Below are positions 47,301-58,531 of a stretch of 64,000 nucleotides of DNA, piece by piece. Made by a program: the position numbers and the translations under genes. The stretch lies in contig JAFFJZ010000002.1 in NCBI GenBank assembly GCA_018340375.1, positions 19,982,001 through 20,046,000 on the forward strand, in the 5' to 3' direction. The notes under the pieces were generated by a model that saw only the letters and a list, made by a program, of their open reading frames with translations, was not told where the DNA came from and did no database searches. The DNA is from Gonatopus flavifemur (taxonomy: Eukaryota > Arthropoda > Insecta > Hymenoptera > Dryinidae). Position 1 is the stretch's first letter; the number at the start of each line of letters is the position of its first letter.

Positions 47301-50300
47301 TCAAGAAGAAACCTATGTTTTTGGTTGAGTGGAATTCCCACCGTTTCAAATTTAGAGAGTGTTGAAATTGATATAATAGAAGCTAAAAATGATTAATGCA
47401 ATAATAATAAAGTTTTAGAATTCCACCACAAGAACATGAAATTCTGATGATAACATTTTGCAGTATCAAAGAGATTGATGTTATTCGATAGAAATATTTA
47501 ATATTCAAGAAAATGGTATTAAAATTTCATTAACAATTTCTGGTGGGCATTAGATCGTTCCGAAAGATTGATTTTTCTCTTTTTTTCTTCTTAATTCGTT
47601 TCATATAATGAAAGCAGTAAAGTCAACAAAATCGAAGTAAATTTTTTCAAAATATAATAAAATTTGTACCAGTGTATGTTAATTAGAATTCAAATTAATC
47701 GTCCAATTTGAATCAACTTTATTTGAGATGAATTTTACATCATTTGCGAGATTTTCTACTTTTCAATTTATAATTTAAATACGATGATGTAGCGGAAGTT
47801 TTGTAGTGTTTTCTTGGATAACAGGGTGTCTCCTAGTTTCGAGAATTTCAATGGAATCAATCAATCCAAAAATTGGGTTGAATAGAATGGCCAATGAAAC
47901 AAACTCAAAATTCCCGGAGAAGACACCCTGGATAATGAAAAAGACTGAAGATCTGTAGCCACAAAAGAGCCAGAACTGCAAAATGCATCAACTCATTCAA
48001 AACAAACCCTCGTATTTCAACAATTTTTCGATTAATTGCACAATTTCTAGAGTTCATTGATTATTCACGCACACATTTTTGTACAAAACGTGTGGATCCC
48101 ATAGTGATATAATCATGTATTCAAGGATTACTAAATACTTGACATTTTTCACACCATTAATTATCAATAATTTGTATTCATATATTCAATATTTGTTCTT
48201 TGAAAGATATACATTTTTTCCATTTCATACTCTCAACGAGTATAGGAAATGATACGAAAGAGAAGAGAAAAATACGCTATTCTAAATGCGTTTAACTTTG
48301 AAGTTGTTTGTTTTCGGATTCGTAATTATCTTCAACAAATCCAGAACAATCGATTTGCGATTCGTCTATCGCTACAGCAGTGTATTTTTCCTTCTCTGAA
48401 ACGAGAATATCAAATCATGACGTTAATGTATATTTTATAAGTCTTTCACATAATCATTCAAAGAAGAAAAATAATAATACGAATCTGTGTGGTATACCCC
48501 TGCAGAACCGTAATCGTTTTACAGGCGAACTGACCATGACAATCATACCGTGAACTCGAAGGAACAGTACAAACGGGAGGACCGCCTAAATTCCAGCAGG
48601 CACATGACAGATAAATCCAGACGATCCTCTTACGATGACAGAAGACAACGCGATAGCAGCCAAAGGGATACTAAAGAGTCTAAGAGGAGAGACGATGATA
48701 GAAAATCCCGCGATGACGATAAGAGGAAGGACAGAAGCTCTTATGGATCATCGAGAGACGAGAAAAGCGATGAGAAAGAAAAGAGTTATCATCATAAAGA
48801 TGAGAAAAAACAGGATCGTAACAGATCGGAACGGGAGAAAGGCGAAAGAGATAGGCGCAGGGACAGAGAGAGAGATAGGGATAGGGATAGAGATAGGGAC
48901 AGGGACAGGGATAGAGAGAGGGAAAGAGAAAGAGAACGCGAACGAGAACGTCGTCATTCCAGGGACGATAGATCCAAGGATAGGCACAGAGAAGAACGTT
49001 CCAGTTATCATAAAGAGAAAGATCGTACTCGATCAAGGTCGAGATCGAGGGATCGTACGCAACCACCGTTCAGAACGATGAGCTACAGAGAAGAGAAGGG
49101 GAGAAATAAGTTGGCTCAATTAGAGAAGTTAGGGATCGAATTAAAAGCACCGGAAGGAGAATCTACCACTCCTGGAGTTCAAAACGAGCCGAATTATTAC
49201 AATCCATTGGCAACGGCGACACAAGGGAAATACGCCGAACAAATACAGAAGAGGAAACTCTTATGGGCCAATAAGGTAATTATCATTCCATATATTCCGT
49301 CCTTATCGTCTTCTTCATTGTTTTATAATTAAAATCATCGATTCGATTCAATTAAACTCATTCCGTGTGAATGGTTCGGATAATTAATTACGACTTTGTG
49401 AATGTTCCTATCCAATTATCGACTGAAGATTGGATATGAAATTTACTGATGTGTTACGTAAAAGAATATATTCTAGTGAATTTAATAACACAGTCAGATT
49501 GTCTTCCTTCTTCAACGGAATTTCACTGTCAGAAAATCATTAAAATCGCAGAAGTATAATTTTAAAATGAATCTATCATTTATTCCGTGAAACTAATGCA
49601 TCTCTATCGAATATTACAATAAAAAAGAGCGATAGTTTCATATTTTCATGTTCTCCACATCGGAGTTTCAGTAATAATCAATTCCATTAAAAATTTATCA
49701 AGTATAAAAGTTTGCACTGAGATGCTTTTGTGTGAAAATTAAATTTTCAATTGTGCATTATGTTTATAATTTGTAAGTTTGCGGAAAGTTTATATGCATG
49801 TACATGATGTAAAATGTGAATTTGAAACTCGAAGCTGTACGCTTATGTAACAAATGTCAAAAACATTGAAAATACTCTCATCTGTAGTTGAGTGAAATGA
49901 TTTTATCAGCAACTGGCTGTGTTATTTTTTCATGATAACTATTTTCTTCCGAATAATGCATTTGCGAAAGTTTTAGATAATTATCAAAGGGTAAATCGTA
50001 AAGGTTGAAGTTTTCCAAAGTTTAATGAATGCCCTGTGAATTCTATTCTTGGAATATTTATCAATTAAACTTGGAGTACACACGAATGCGTTTAACGGAA
50101 CTCTCAATTGTCAACGTTCTTTAACGCTTTAATCAATGCCTTTCTCATACTCAGTGAGGTAGAAATATTAGTTGCAGGAAAACAAATAAATTATTCCGAG
50201 TTTTTTAAATATCTTGGACAAGTAAATTAATTCAGTTCTTATGTAATTGCACTCAATGTTTTATTGTGAATTTGTCACGCGATCCTTGAAAGAAGGGAAA

Positions 50301-52903
50301 TGACGCAGCAGGTCACTTATTATAGCACGAATCCTTTGGATTTGTTGTTCAATCATCACTCGGGATCTGTTTCTTGAAAAATAACTAGAGCTCGTGACTT
50401 TTTGCGATGGTGTGAGTTTTCTGATTTGATTGTTGATAAAAACTTAATCTTGTGTGACATACATCATCATGAAAATTTTGAAGATTGACACAAAAATTGC
50501 GACAGACGCTAAAAATATTTAACTCAATTTTAACCTTTACGAGGGAGGGATGTTCTTTACGTTTTTGCATGACTAGATCAGAATATTCAAATTCAAAACA
50601 ACAGAGTATTTCTGGAGATATAGATGTAAAGTGCAGTCCTTTATGATGTATGAAAAAATTGAAATATTCGAAATACTGTGGGGCTTGAAAGAGAGATATA
50701 GACGATCGTAATGAAGTTTTGAACAGAATAAGAAAAAACAGATGAAAATGCGTGAATGGTTCAAGAAAGGAATAGTATTGTATACAAAAGACGATGAGAA
50801 TGAAAAGAAGTAATAACAGCGTAGGCACCAGCTTACAAGAGATTTATGTTACATCATCTGTGATGAAAACTTGTATTCTTTTCGTTAGAGGAATTTTTGT
50901 TGTTGAAAAGATGTGGATCCTCTGGTCAATTGTTTGGTAAAAAGTAAAGGGTGGTGGTGTATAGATATATCAGATAGAAGAACAGATATGAGCTTAAGAT
51001 ATATTCACTTTTGAGAGAATATATAAAAGAATAACACTAATTCTTATTCTTGGATTTTTTTACTCTTTAATGAGGAAGCGAATACATTTGTATGCGAAAG
51101 AAATAAAGAAGAATTTAATCTTTGCAGCATACTTAGAAATCTAAATGCATGTTATCTTCACATACGTCTTGTATTTACGTGCAGGTAATTGGAATGTTGA
51201 TTTGAACATTAATAGAGGAATAATAACCCTTCTATAAATAACGTACCATGATCACATTTGGATTATAATTCAGGTTCAATCCGATTGACATAAAAATTAT
51301 GTTTTGATCGAAATGTAGAATTCGTTTAATTATCCAGAATAATTAATTACATAGTTCAAAATTGGGTCGCACGAATATATTTCAAACTATTACAGTTCAT
51401 TATTGTGGATACCACAAAAGTGACTTGAATTTCCATCTGTAGCTGTTTGAATTGAAACTTGTTCATTACAAAACCGGGAATTGTTTGTTCTTGGTATGAA
51501 GTGTACTGTAAACTTGAAAGTGCATTGGTGAAACTGTTTATGTCAAATGAAGTCACGTCTGTATGCGAGGAAGAGTAATGTTGATACAACATTTTGATAA
51601 TAGGTTTTCCATACACTTCAAGTAAATTTACTTGAGATTCTTCTACAGTAGAAACAAGAATCTTCAAGAGTTCAAATGCATGACTTCTTGTTGAGTGATT
51701 GAATTTAGCTTTCTCGAAAATTATTTTTCAACTCACACGTACATAGAAGATACAGAATTTGAGAGAATATGCTGCGAGAGGAAACTTGAATATTCAGCAA
51801 AAAAAAACGCGCATCTCGATGCTGAATTGGCCAAAATCAAGATCATTAAATGACATTTCTTATATTTTCAATAAACGCTAATCGTGTTCTTTTTAACCTT
51901 CATATTGGTTTCTTTTTTCAAAGCATACACGCTGTATCCAAAATATACATAATGTGTTCCAAAATAGTTTGATTTTCTCAGACATCAGTTGAGAGTAGTA
52001 AAGTGGGGTGAGATGACGCATTTTCCCGCTTCAGTACAGCTTGAAATAATGTATAAAATTTCATTCACTCGAGGAAGATATGAAGATTCATTTAGAATGT
52101 TTATATGATACGCTCAGAGCAAAGGCGGCATTTAAATTGCTATCAAGCAAAAACAGAATAGGAACTTTTGAGAGCAACAATGGGATATCAAAAGTTCCGG
52201 GCAAAAGCGACATACCTATAATTCAGAATAAAAAGCAACCACAGAAACCTCCGGGCAAAAATGAAACACTGAAAAGCTCGAGTAAAAACAAACCAGCGCA
52301 TAGATACCGAATATAGGTTGTGAGTTGGTTCGTTTCTGCTCGAACTTTTCAGTATTTCATTATTGCTCGGAGGTTTCTGTGGTTGCTTTTTATTCCAAAT
52401 TTGTTGCTCTTGAAAGTTCCTGTCCTGTTTCCGCTCGACAGGAATTTGAGTGTCACTTTTGCTCTTAGCGTATCATATCGTCCTTGAGTGAAGAATATAA
52501 TATGAGAATACAATTTTTCAACATTCGAGTAGGAGTTGGACTAATTGGCTCATGTGGCATTATTGATTCATTACCATTATGGTTGCTATGTTTTTAGACC
52601 AAACCGGAAGAGGGAAAGAATACAACATCAACAATCGCATCTACCGCCAGTACTTGGGTTGGAACGACCTTTACTCATGATCAAGATGGGAAAGTCAGTG
52701 CAAAGTTCAAACGATTGATGGGTATTAAAGATGATTTACCTCCAACTACACCTACAGCTGGCACCAAACCTGATATACTGAAAAAACAAGAAGAAATGTT
52801 TAATAATATGGAACAACAATACGAAGTGGCACGAGCTACAACGCACACGCAGCGCGGTGTTGGACTTGGTTATGCTACCGGAGGTTATCAGTTCCCACGA
52901 TAG
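44373..52903 (+). CDS. RSRC2: RSRC2 orthologue (arginine/serine-rich coiled-coil protein 2)
   Basis: Five exons join in phase: 44373-44435, 44887-44970, 46376-46506, 48525-49275 and 52598-52903, giving 444 residues. The N-terminal part (MDSLVNYASDGENSNNSD) and exon 3 are Ser/Asn-rich. Exon 4 encodes a long Arg/Asp/Glu/Ser region, including about 30 residues of alternating RD then RE (48858-48950). Then comes the conserved block FRTMSYREEKGRNKLAQLEK, LGIELKAP and KYAEQIQKRKLLW. Exon 5 has KFKRLMGIKDDLPP, LKKQEEMFNNMEQQYEVAR and THTQRGVGLGY. These match the SMAP-type C-terminus of vertebrate RSRC2. The family is nuclear and thought to act in RNA processing. RD/RE repeats are typical of splicing-associated proteins; the exact role is not known from sequence. 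Confidence 0.93.
45590..45920. repeat. Possible tRNA-derived SINE-like segment (RSRC2 intron 2)
   Basis: TAGCTCTGTTGGTAATAC at about 45696-45713 fits a Pol III A-box, and GGGACTTGAACTC (about 45608) resembles a B-box on the other strand. The two do not form one correctly spaced promoter on one strand. The 3' part ends in a CACATATACA-type simple run. Weak evidence. Confidence 0.25.
46507..48524. other. RSRC2 intron 3 with minor repeats
   Basis: Holds a CCCAAGAGAACGTTC-type fragment (about 47018-47120), a short GAGTGAAA-type repeat (47225-47390) and the 109-bp CAGGGTG element (47822-47930). The rest is AT-rich without signals. Confidence 0.5.
47822..47930. repeat. 109-bp MITE, CAGGGTGTCT ends, TSD GATAA
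   Basis: Ends CAGGGTGTCTCC and the mirror GGAGAAGACACCCTG, flanked by GATAA (47817-47821, 47931-47935). The CAGGGTG end and 5-bp TSD are shared with 18549-19349, so they may use the same transposase. Confidence 0.7.
49276..52597. other. RSRC2 intron 4, 3.3 kb
   Basis: Mostly AT-rich DNA without recognised repeats until the foldback at 52066-52490. ORFs on the minus strand (50385-50828, 51356-51667) show no family or splice context and are not called. Confidence 0.5.
52066..52490. repeat. Foldback with arms of about 200 bp that keep a parallel reading frame
   Basis: Left CACTCGAGGAAGATATG, right mirror CATATCGTCCTTGAGTG. The arms share TGATACGCT(C/A)AGAGCAAA and AAAAGCAACCACAGAAACCTC. In the left arm a plus frame of 78 codons begins at 52080. 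The right arm, read on minus, translates similarly over its first part (YDTLRAK ... LSS.NR.GTF). It lies 108 bp before the last RSRC2 exon. Confidence 0.65.
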
Positions 52904-53713
52904 AATATATTAAAATCCGAAATCGGGTGTTTTAAATACAAAGCGGACGTGAGCTACAATTTTTTTCTTTAGTTTTTCCAGAGATTTAAAGGAATAAGTA
53001 CACCAGAAGATTGAAAATATTATATATTCATGTAGTATGCGTATTTACATATTTTGCAAAAGAAAGTCCTCATGCGCAGGGTATTTATAAAAAAAACTGT
53101 ACTCCAGCATTCATTTTATTCTTCATTTTGAATAGAATATCTATAGATCGATGCTAATTTCTACCAAGAAATGTTGTATAATGTGTAAAATGTAGCAAGA
53201 CACACGCTTGCAGAGAAAACAGAAAATTTGATTATATATTTTGATCTGATCGAAGTTGAATTTTCAAAATGCGAATGATATATTATTGTTCACTTTATAT
53301 ACAGTTTTGAAATGCACTGTATATTAAATGATTCATATCCACAACGATGATTGAAATTGTATCAAATACACATCCCTTCAATCCCTTTTAATTTCTCACA
53401 CATTGTGGGTTGTGCTTATTCCTTGTTTTTCGCATATAACGCACGTTTCACCTCGACAGGAAAAGAAAGGTTTGCAAAGTAAATCATACACCTACACCTT
53501 GATATACATCCGTTGATATAAAATAGATTCTTTTAATATGTCCGCAGCAGCCTTACATCGATAAAAGATGAAAAAAAAGGAAGAAATGATCACAATATGG
53601 TTTTTATTTGAGAGTTATTTATCAAAGTTGTGAATCTGAAATATAATTATTGTAAAGTTTGCAAATAATGATATAGGCTCGTCAGGCTCATATGTATTTC
53701 TATTACAAATGAT

Positions 53714-53945
53714 AATAAATCAATTAGGCGATGAAATCATAAGAATCTGTAACAATTAATTTTCAAAAGATTCCCTTTACCCTGAATTCATTATTTATCA
53801 TTCGTTTCGTTATTTTATAATAGCAATTCGGAAGAAGTTAATTCCGAAATAATTTGTTCATCGAAGTTCCTTTATTTTCATTTGTATTTTATTCTATACG
53901 TAATTGAATTTGAAATTCCAACTCATGTATTTTTGTGGTAATAAA
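53714..53945 (+). terminator. Candidate poly(A) signals of RSRC2
   Basis: AATAAA occurs at 53714-53719 and 53940-53945, about 0.8 and 1.0 kb after the stop. The intervening DNA is AT-rich and repeat-free, consistent with a 3' UTR. Confidence 0.4.
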
Positions 53946-54109
53946 AGAGAAAGAACTTTGCACGAAAACGATGAGAGAACCAACTTTATTTCCATCGAAC
54001 AAAATTTGGAAAAAAGAAGAAAAAAATTAATCGGTGTATGAATTCGATTCGTGACATCTGTAACGAAGTTTCAGCTCGATCGGGATATTTCAATAATTAA
54101 GTGATTCTA

Positions 54110-54307
54110 TAAATTAAATTTTTTATGAACTCACTTTCTTCCAACGAAGCTTCGAATTTCAGCCAAGTTCCCTCATCAGAATACAAACCGAATCTGGCCG
54201 GTATCCAAACTCTGTTTATTATCTTTGATATGTCGACGTTAATGGCCAAGTCTCGGATTTCGTAGAGATTTTCATGCTTGGGATACAAATCAAACGAGAC
54301 CTGCCTG
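54110..54307 (-). CDS. Isolated coding exon of an unrecognised minus-strand gene
   Basis: On the minus strand TTTGAATTTCAG precedes an open segment encoding QVSFDLYPKHENLYEIRDLA, then VDISKIINRVWIPARFG and GTWLKFEASLEE, followed by the donor GTGAGT. Acceptor, donor and an amino-acid mix rich in Trp, Tyr and charged residues support a real exon in phase 2 at its start. If the donor is not used, the frame reads on to a stop at 54097-54099, making it a terminal exon. I do not recognise the family. Partner exons are not visible. It faces RSRC2 tail to tail. Confidence 0.6.
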
Positions 54308-54309
54308 AA

Positions 54310-55630
54310 ATTCAAAGTTCATTCGTTATTCCCTCTCTTTCGAACTATGAAAGATAGAAAGAAAGAAAAAAAAGGTACGTTCGAATGGGTGGTAGATTAG
54401 AGTCGCTGTATCGAAAACGACACATTGTGGGGGTTTGATTAGAACGGTTATATCAAGTATTCGACAAAATATCCAGTAGAAATCAATTGTATTGAGTTTT
54501 TAAGAATTGTGGAAATAATGAAAGTTCGAAGAGAAATTCATTGCGCACTCGATACGGGAGGAATTTTTAGACGAGGATGTATGTATATGCATGTATATGC
54601 ATTTATATGCAAGTGAATGGCTCGATATAAGAAAATAAAGAGAATGGATAGTGAGAAGTGATGTAAAGGACGTGGAGCATGGAAAGAGGTATGCAAGAGG
54701 ATGAGATCTTTGGAACGATTTGTACGTGTGGTTTGATTTATAAGTTTGTGGGAGTCGTGAGAGGACGGGGTATTTCCACGTTACGCTGTTTCTCGTTTTC
54801 CTCCTTTCTTGATCGATTTCTTCTTCAGCGGGGGAATTGTGGTCGAAAGAAAACAGGGGAAGAACAACGAGAAGAAGGAGAAGGAAGAAGTGATATCAGA
54901 GGAACCAATCCTGAAAGCTGGGGGGTAGCCATCACCGGAGCAGCGGCTTCACTTGCGGATGATGCATAGCCTGTGAGTCGACTTCGGGCACATGAGGATG
55001 AAACCGCAGTAATGGATTTGGAATAGCTGAAAATAGTCCAATGTCTGTCATCGTTGACCTGGTTGTCGGTTTTTTCTACTTCCCTGTCTAAAAACAACCT
55101 ATGATTTGCAGCTTACTTTCCAGGAATCAAGATGATGCATCGCGGCAATTCCGAAGGAATGCATTTGGAATGTCACTCTTATATAGCTGTATTTGTGGGC
55201 TTACTGTACAATGAATTTTTCCAAACTATTAAAGAATCGTAATATTTCGAATCCTGTTCGAATACAATTCCAAAAGTTGAAAAAATGTGTGGTTTTTTGG
55301 AATATTTAAATTATAAAAAATTATATACAATTGCATATTTGTTGTATATAGGAAATTGATTCGTTCTGATGTATTTTCTGTTATCGTAAATGAAGTTTTA
55401 AGGAATCCGATTTTGCGTATTGTCACATTTTTATTTCATTTCTTCGAAAAATATTGCACTTTGAGAATGAATGTGATGACCAGACTTTGTTAACTAATGC
55501 CAGGAGAATAAATTATATGTTGTGCAATTTTTCTGTATGTAATATTGCATTATTTGTGTTCTGTCGTATCGTTCATTTATGACCTGGCTCGTTCCATTTC
55601 ATTTGAAGTCGACTACATTCTACTTTTTAA
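54310..55630. other. Unassigned stretch with a GC-richer core
   Basis: 54780-55100 is richer in GC and open in several frames, but no family is recognisable. On the minus strand a TATATAAG (55178-55185) lies 45 bp upstream of an ATG whose eight codons (MHHLDSWK) run into a GTAAGC donor. No convincing next exon was found. 55200-55620 is AT-rich without features. Confidence 0.3.
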
Positions 55631-55636
55631 GTTCAA

Positions 55637-55966
55637 GGGCCTTAAATTATGCTACGTAGTCTTCAAACAACTGAGCAATGATCACAAATTTGAAATATGC
55701 AGCAATAAAGTGCACTGCTAGGATGACGTTCTGAATATAAATCTGAATTCCTAAACATGAGAAACCAAGTTATAAAAATTATTGACATTTGTTGATTCAT
55801 ATGTTGAATTTGAGGAATCATTTGCATTTCTCATTTCATATTCAAAGCTCAATTTTAGCAATGTACTTCATCACTGCAGATTTGAACGCTAATTAGTGTT
55901 TATTCCTTAGTTGTTTGAAAAATTCGTAGCAAAATTTCGCCCATTTCTTCAAGGATTCCATGGTCC
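55637..55966. repeat. TTAA chain 2, element 1 (GGRCCATGGAG family, copy C)
   Basis: Left flank TCAA (altered TTAA) then GGGCCTTAAATTATG; right end GATTCCATGGTCC and TTAA (55967-55970). Interior as in 7055-7770 and 21237-21556 (CAATAAAGTGCACTGCTAGG). Confidence 0.65.
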
Positions 55967-55970
55967 TTAA

Positions 55971-56440
55971 GAGGATATCAGCGCATAGGTGGCATTTTTT
56001 TTTGGACCAAAATACTCGAAACTGGACTTGTATAAAGGTCTAAAATTTTCAGGGATGAATCTTCAAAGATTAATCTAGGTCTGTAAAGAGCCAGAATTTT
56101 GAATTTCGTAGAAAACATTTGTTTATCGACTGAGTAAAGAAAATTTTTTTCTAATTTCAAAACTTTGGCTCTTTAAAGACCTAGATTAACCTTCGAAGAT
56201 TCATCCCTAAAAATTTTAGACCTTTTTATGAGCCCAGTTTCGAATATTTTGTTCAAAACAACAATGCCACCAGATGGGGCCACCTCCCGTACAGCACGCG
56301 GACATTTCTCCGTCGCCTCCACGTCGCCTCTCCGTTCTTTCCACCTTGTATCCACGTCTCCCTTTCTTCCACCTCGCCTCCACGGAGATGCGACGTAGAC
56401 ATCGGTGGATGTGCTGTATGGGCTATGCGCTAGTATCCTC
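55971..56440. repeat. TTAA chain 2, element 2
   Basis: Ends GAGGATATCAGCGCATAG and the mirror CTATGCGCTAGTATCCTC, bounded by TTAA at 55967-55970 and 56441-56444. The left and central part is a palindrome around AGAGCCAGAATTTTGAATTT. The right part has CTCCGTCGCCTCCACGTCGC-like GC-rich words. A relative is at 26021-26259. Confidence 0.78.
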
Positions 56441-56444
56441 TTAA

Positions 56445-57054
56445 CGGGATACCAGCGTTCCACCCGAGTAAAGATTTTGTCTGCAAGATTTCTCCGAACT
56501 GAATTCATGAAACAGTTTGAAATTTTCAGGGAATATTCTTTGATACTTTATTAATCGCGGTGCAGAGAACCTGTACAGCACAACCACCGATCCTCCACCT
56601 AAGACTTCGGTGGACCAGAGGTGGAGAAATGAGAGCCGTGGAAATAAGGGAGAGTCTTCGTTGAGGCAACGGAGAGGCGACGGGGAAACGTCCGCCCCCT
56701 GTATTTTCAGTAAAACTTAAATTCGTGAATTCATACATTCAGATTTGGTTACGTGAATGCACCAATAAGAATTATATCGGAAATATAGGGGGCGGACATC
56801 TCTCCGTCGCCTCTCCGTTGCCTCAACGGAGACTCTCCCTTATTTCCACGGCTTCCATTTATCCACCAATTCTCCACCTCCAGTCCACCGAAGTTCTAGG
56901 TGGAGGATCGGTGGTTGTGCTGTACGGGTTCTCTGTACCGCGATTAATAAAGTATCAAAGAATATTCCCTGAAAATTTCAAACTGTTTCATGAATTCAGT
57001 TCGGAGAAATCTTGCAGACAAAATCTTTACTCGGGTGGTACACTGGTATCCCGT
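56445..57054. repeat. TTAA chain 2, element 3, arms of about 290 bp
   Basis: Ends CGGGATACCAGCGTTCCACC and the mirror GGTGGTACACTGGTATCCCG, bounded by TTAA at 56441-56444 and 57055-57058. The arms are nearly identical through TTCATGAAACAGTTTGAAAT, CGCGGT, GTACAGCACAACCACCGATC and a GGAGAGGCGACGG region. The centre is near 56740. ORFs on both strands read the same arm twice. Confidence 0.82.
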
Positions 57055-57403
57055 TAATGGAACTATTTATTCTGAATTATCTTGGTGAAAATTCCCACTC
57101 AGCACGAACTAGCATAAGCGGAGTTCATTCAAAATATGTTTGTGTTGTACATGGAGCTAAGGAACAGAAATTGGCAAATTGAGCTGGAACAAATTCAAAG
57201 AAATTGAAAGTTTGAAATAACATGTGTCTGAAGCTTGAGAGGCCTTTCAGTCATGAATCGATTAGTGGTTCTCAATGAGTCTGCTGATTCCGGCTAATTC
57301 CGTATCTACTTTGTCAACTTATCGCTTCGATTCTCTGGGAGTCGGATTTCTGACTTTTATTATTCCCCTGAGCTGTGCATTAAATCGTTGAGTTCCATCA
57401 CTA

Positions 57404-58049
57404 CCCTGGTGAAAAAATCTCTCTGAATCTCTCTGAAAATTTCACGTTCCTGAGGGATTCAGAAAGAATCAGGGAAATCCAGAGCAATTCAGCGTGGTTC
57501 AGAGGATTTCAGAGACTGGTGGATTGAGAGAACTTGTGCTTTGAATTCTTCAGAAGGATTCCAAAAAATTCAGAGGAACTCAGAGAGGAACAAATTCAGT
57601 AAAATTCTTGGTCCTGCATTTCAGAGGCGTTCAAGGAGTGTCAGACGCTTTCAGAGATAGATGAATTCAGAAAGATTGTGCGTAGAACTTTTCAGAAATA
57701 TTCAGAGGAATTTAGAAAGATTTAGAGTAATTCAGAGAGATTCAGAGGAATTCAGAGAGATTCAGAGAAATTCAGAGGAAGCTTTAAAATCTGAATACAT
57801 TAGATTCCGGGAGATTTAGAAAAATTTAGAGATATTCAGGTAAATTCAGAGGGAGCTTTGAAATTTAAATATATAAAATTCTGAGGGATTCAGTGATATG
57901 CGGAGAGATTCAGAGAAAGTTGAAGAATTCAGAACGTATCACTATCGGAAAAGTCTCTAACTTTCTCTGAATTACTCTGAATCTCTCTGAAATTTGTCCT
58001 AAAATATAGAGAGATTCAGAGAAATTCAGAGAGATTTTTTTTACCAGGG
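57404..58049. mobile_element. 646-bp foldback of TTCAGAGAGATTC words, CCCTGGT ends, TSD TA
   Basis: Ends CCCTGGTGAAAAAATCTCTC and the mirror GAGAGATTTTTTTTACCAGG, flanked by TA (57402-57403, 58050-58051). The interior is a degenerate array of TTCAGAGAGATTCAGAGGAA and its reverse complement. It belongs to the CCCTGG class with 1619-1759 and 2146-3783. Confidence 0.82.
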
Positions 58050-58219
58050 TAGAGCTTGATTCGGCATGGATTTCGCATCTTAGAAACTCAGTGATTCCCA
58101 GATGAAAGACCCCTCGCTGAAGTTTGGAACGTTTATCGAAACGAATTTACTCGGTTGAGGGGAAGAGAATTCCCCCGCCAAACCTGAATATAATCTGTGA
58201 CCGGGCCAGGGTCTCCCCA

Positions 58220-58531
58220 CCCTGTTAAAAATGCCAGGCGGAACCAGACAGAAAATTGTTGTTAGCCTTTGAAGGATTTCTTTCCCAGATAATCCAGGCA
58301 AAAATTGGCAAAATTTCTACCCGATTTGGTCTGGAATTGCTCACTTGGAATATCCAATCAAAAACTGACGGCAATTTTCCTGCCAGGTTTTGACAGGATG
58401 TCACGATTTATTAATTCCAGACCAAATCGAGTAGCAAATTTGTCAATTTTCGCCTGGGTTGCCTGGGAAAGAATCCGTTCAAAGCCTGACAATGATTTTC
58501 TGTCTGGGTCTGCCTGGCATTTTTAGCAGGG
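58220..58531. repeat. CCCTGTTAAAAATGCCAGG foldback
   Basis: Left CCCTGTTAAAAATGCCAGGC mirrors GCCTGGCATTTTTAGCAGGG. The arms share AATTGGCAAAATTT and AGACAGAAAAT. The flanks CA/TA differ by one base. A fragment of the right end (CCTGGCATTTTTAGCAGGG) recurs at 62304-62322. Confidence 0.7.

Noticed and set aside
48680..49081. ORFs on both strands overlapping the RD/RE repeat of RSRC2 (128 and 148 codons)
   Set aside because: They are frames opened by the repetitive GATAGGGATAGAGA-type codons of the RSRC2 exon, which has matching splice sites and a conserved C-terminus.
56173..57057. ORFs of 70-111 codons on both strands sharing the peptide SPLPQRRLSLIST
   Set aside because: The same palindrome arm is read on each strand; the repeated peptide reflects the inverted repeat, not duplicated genes.
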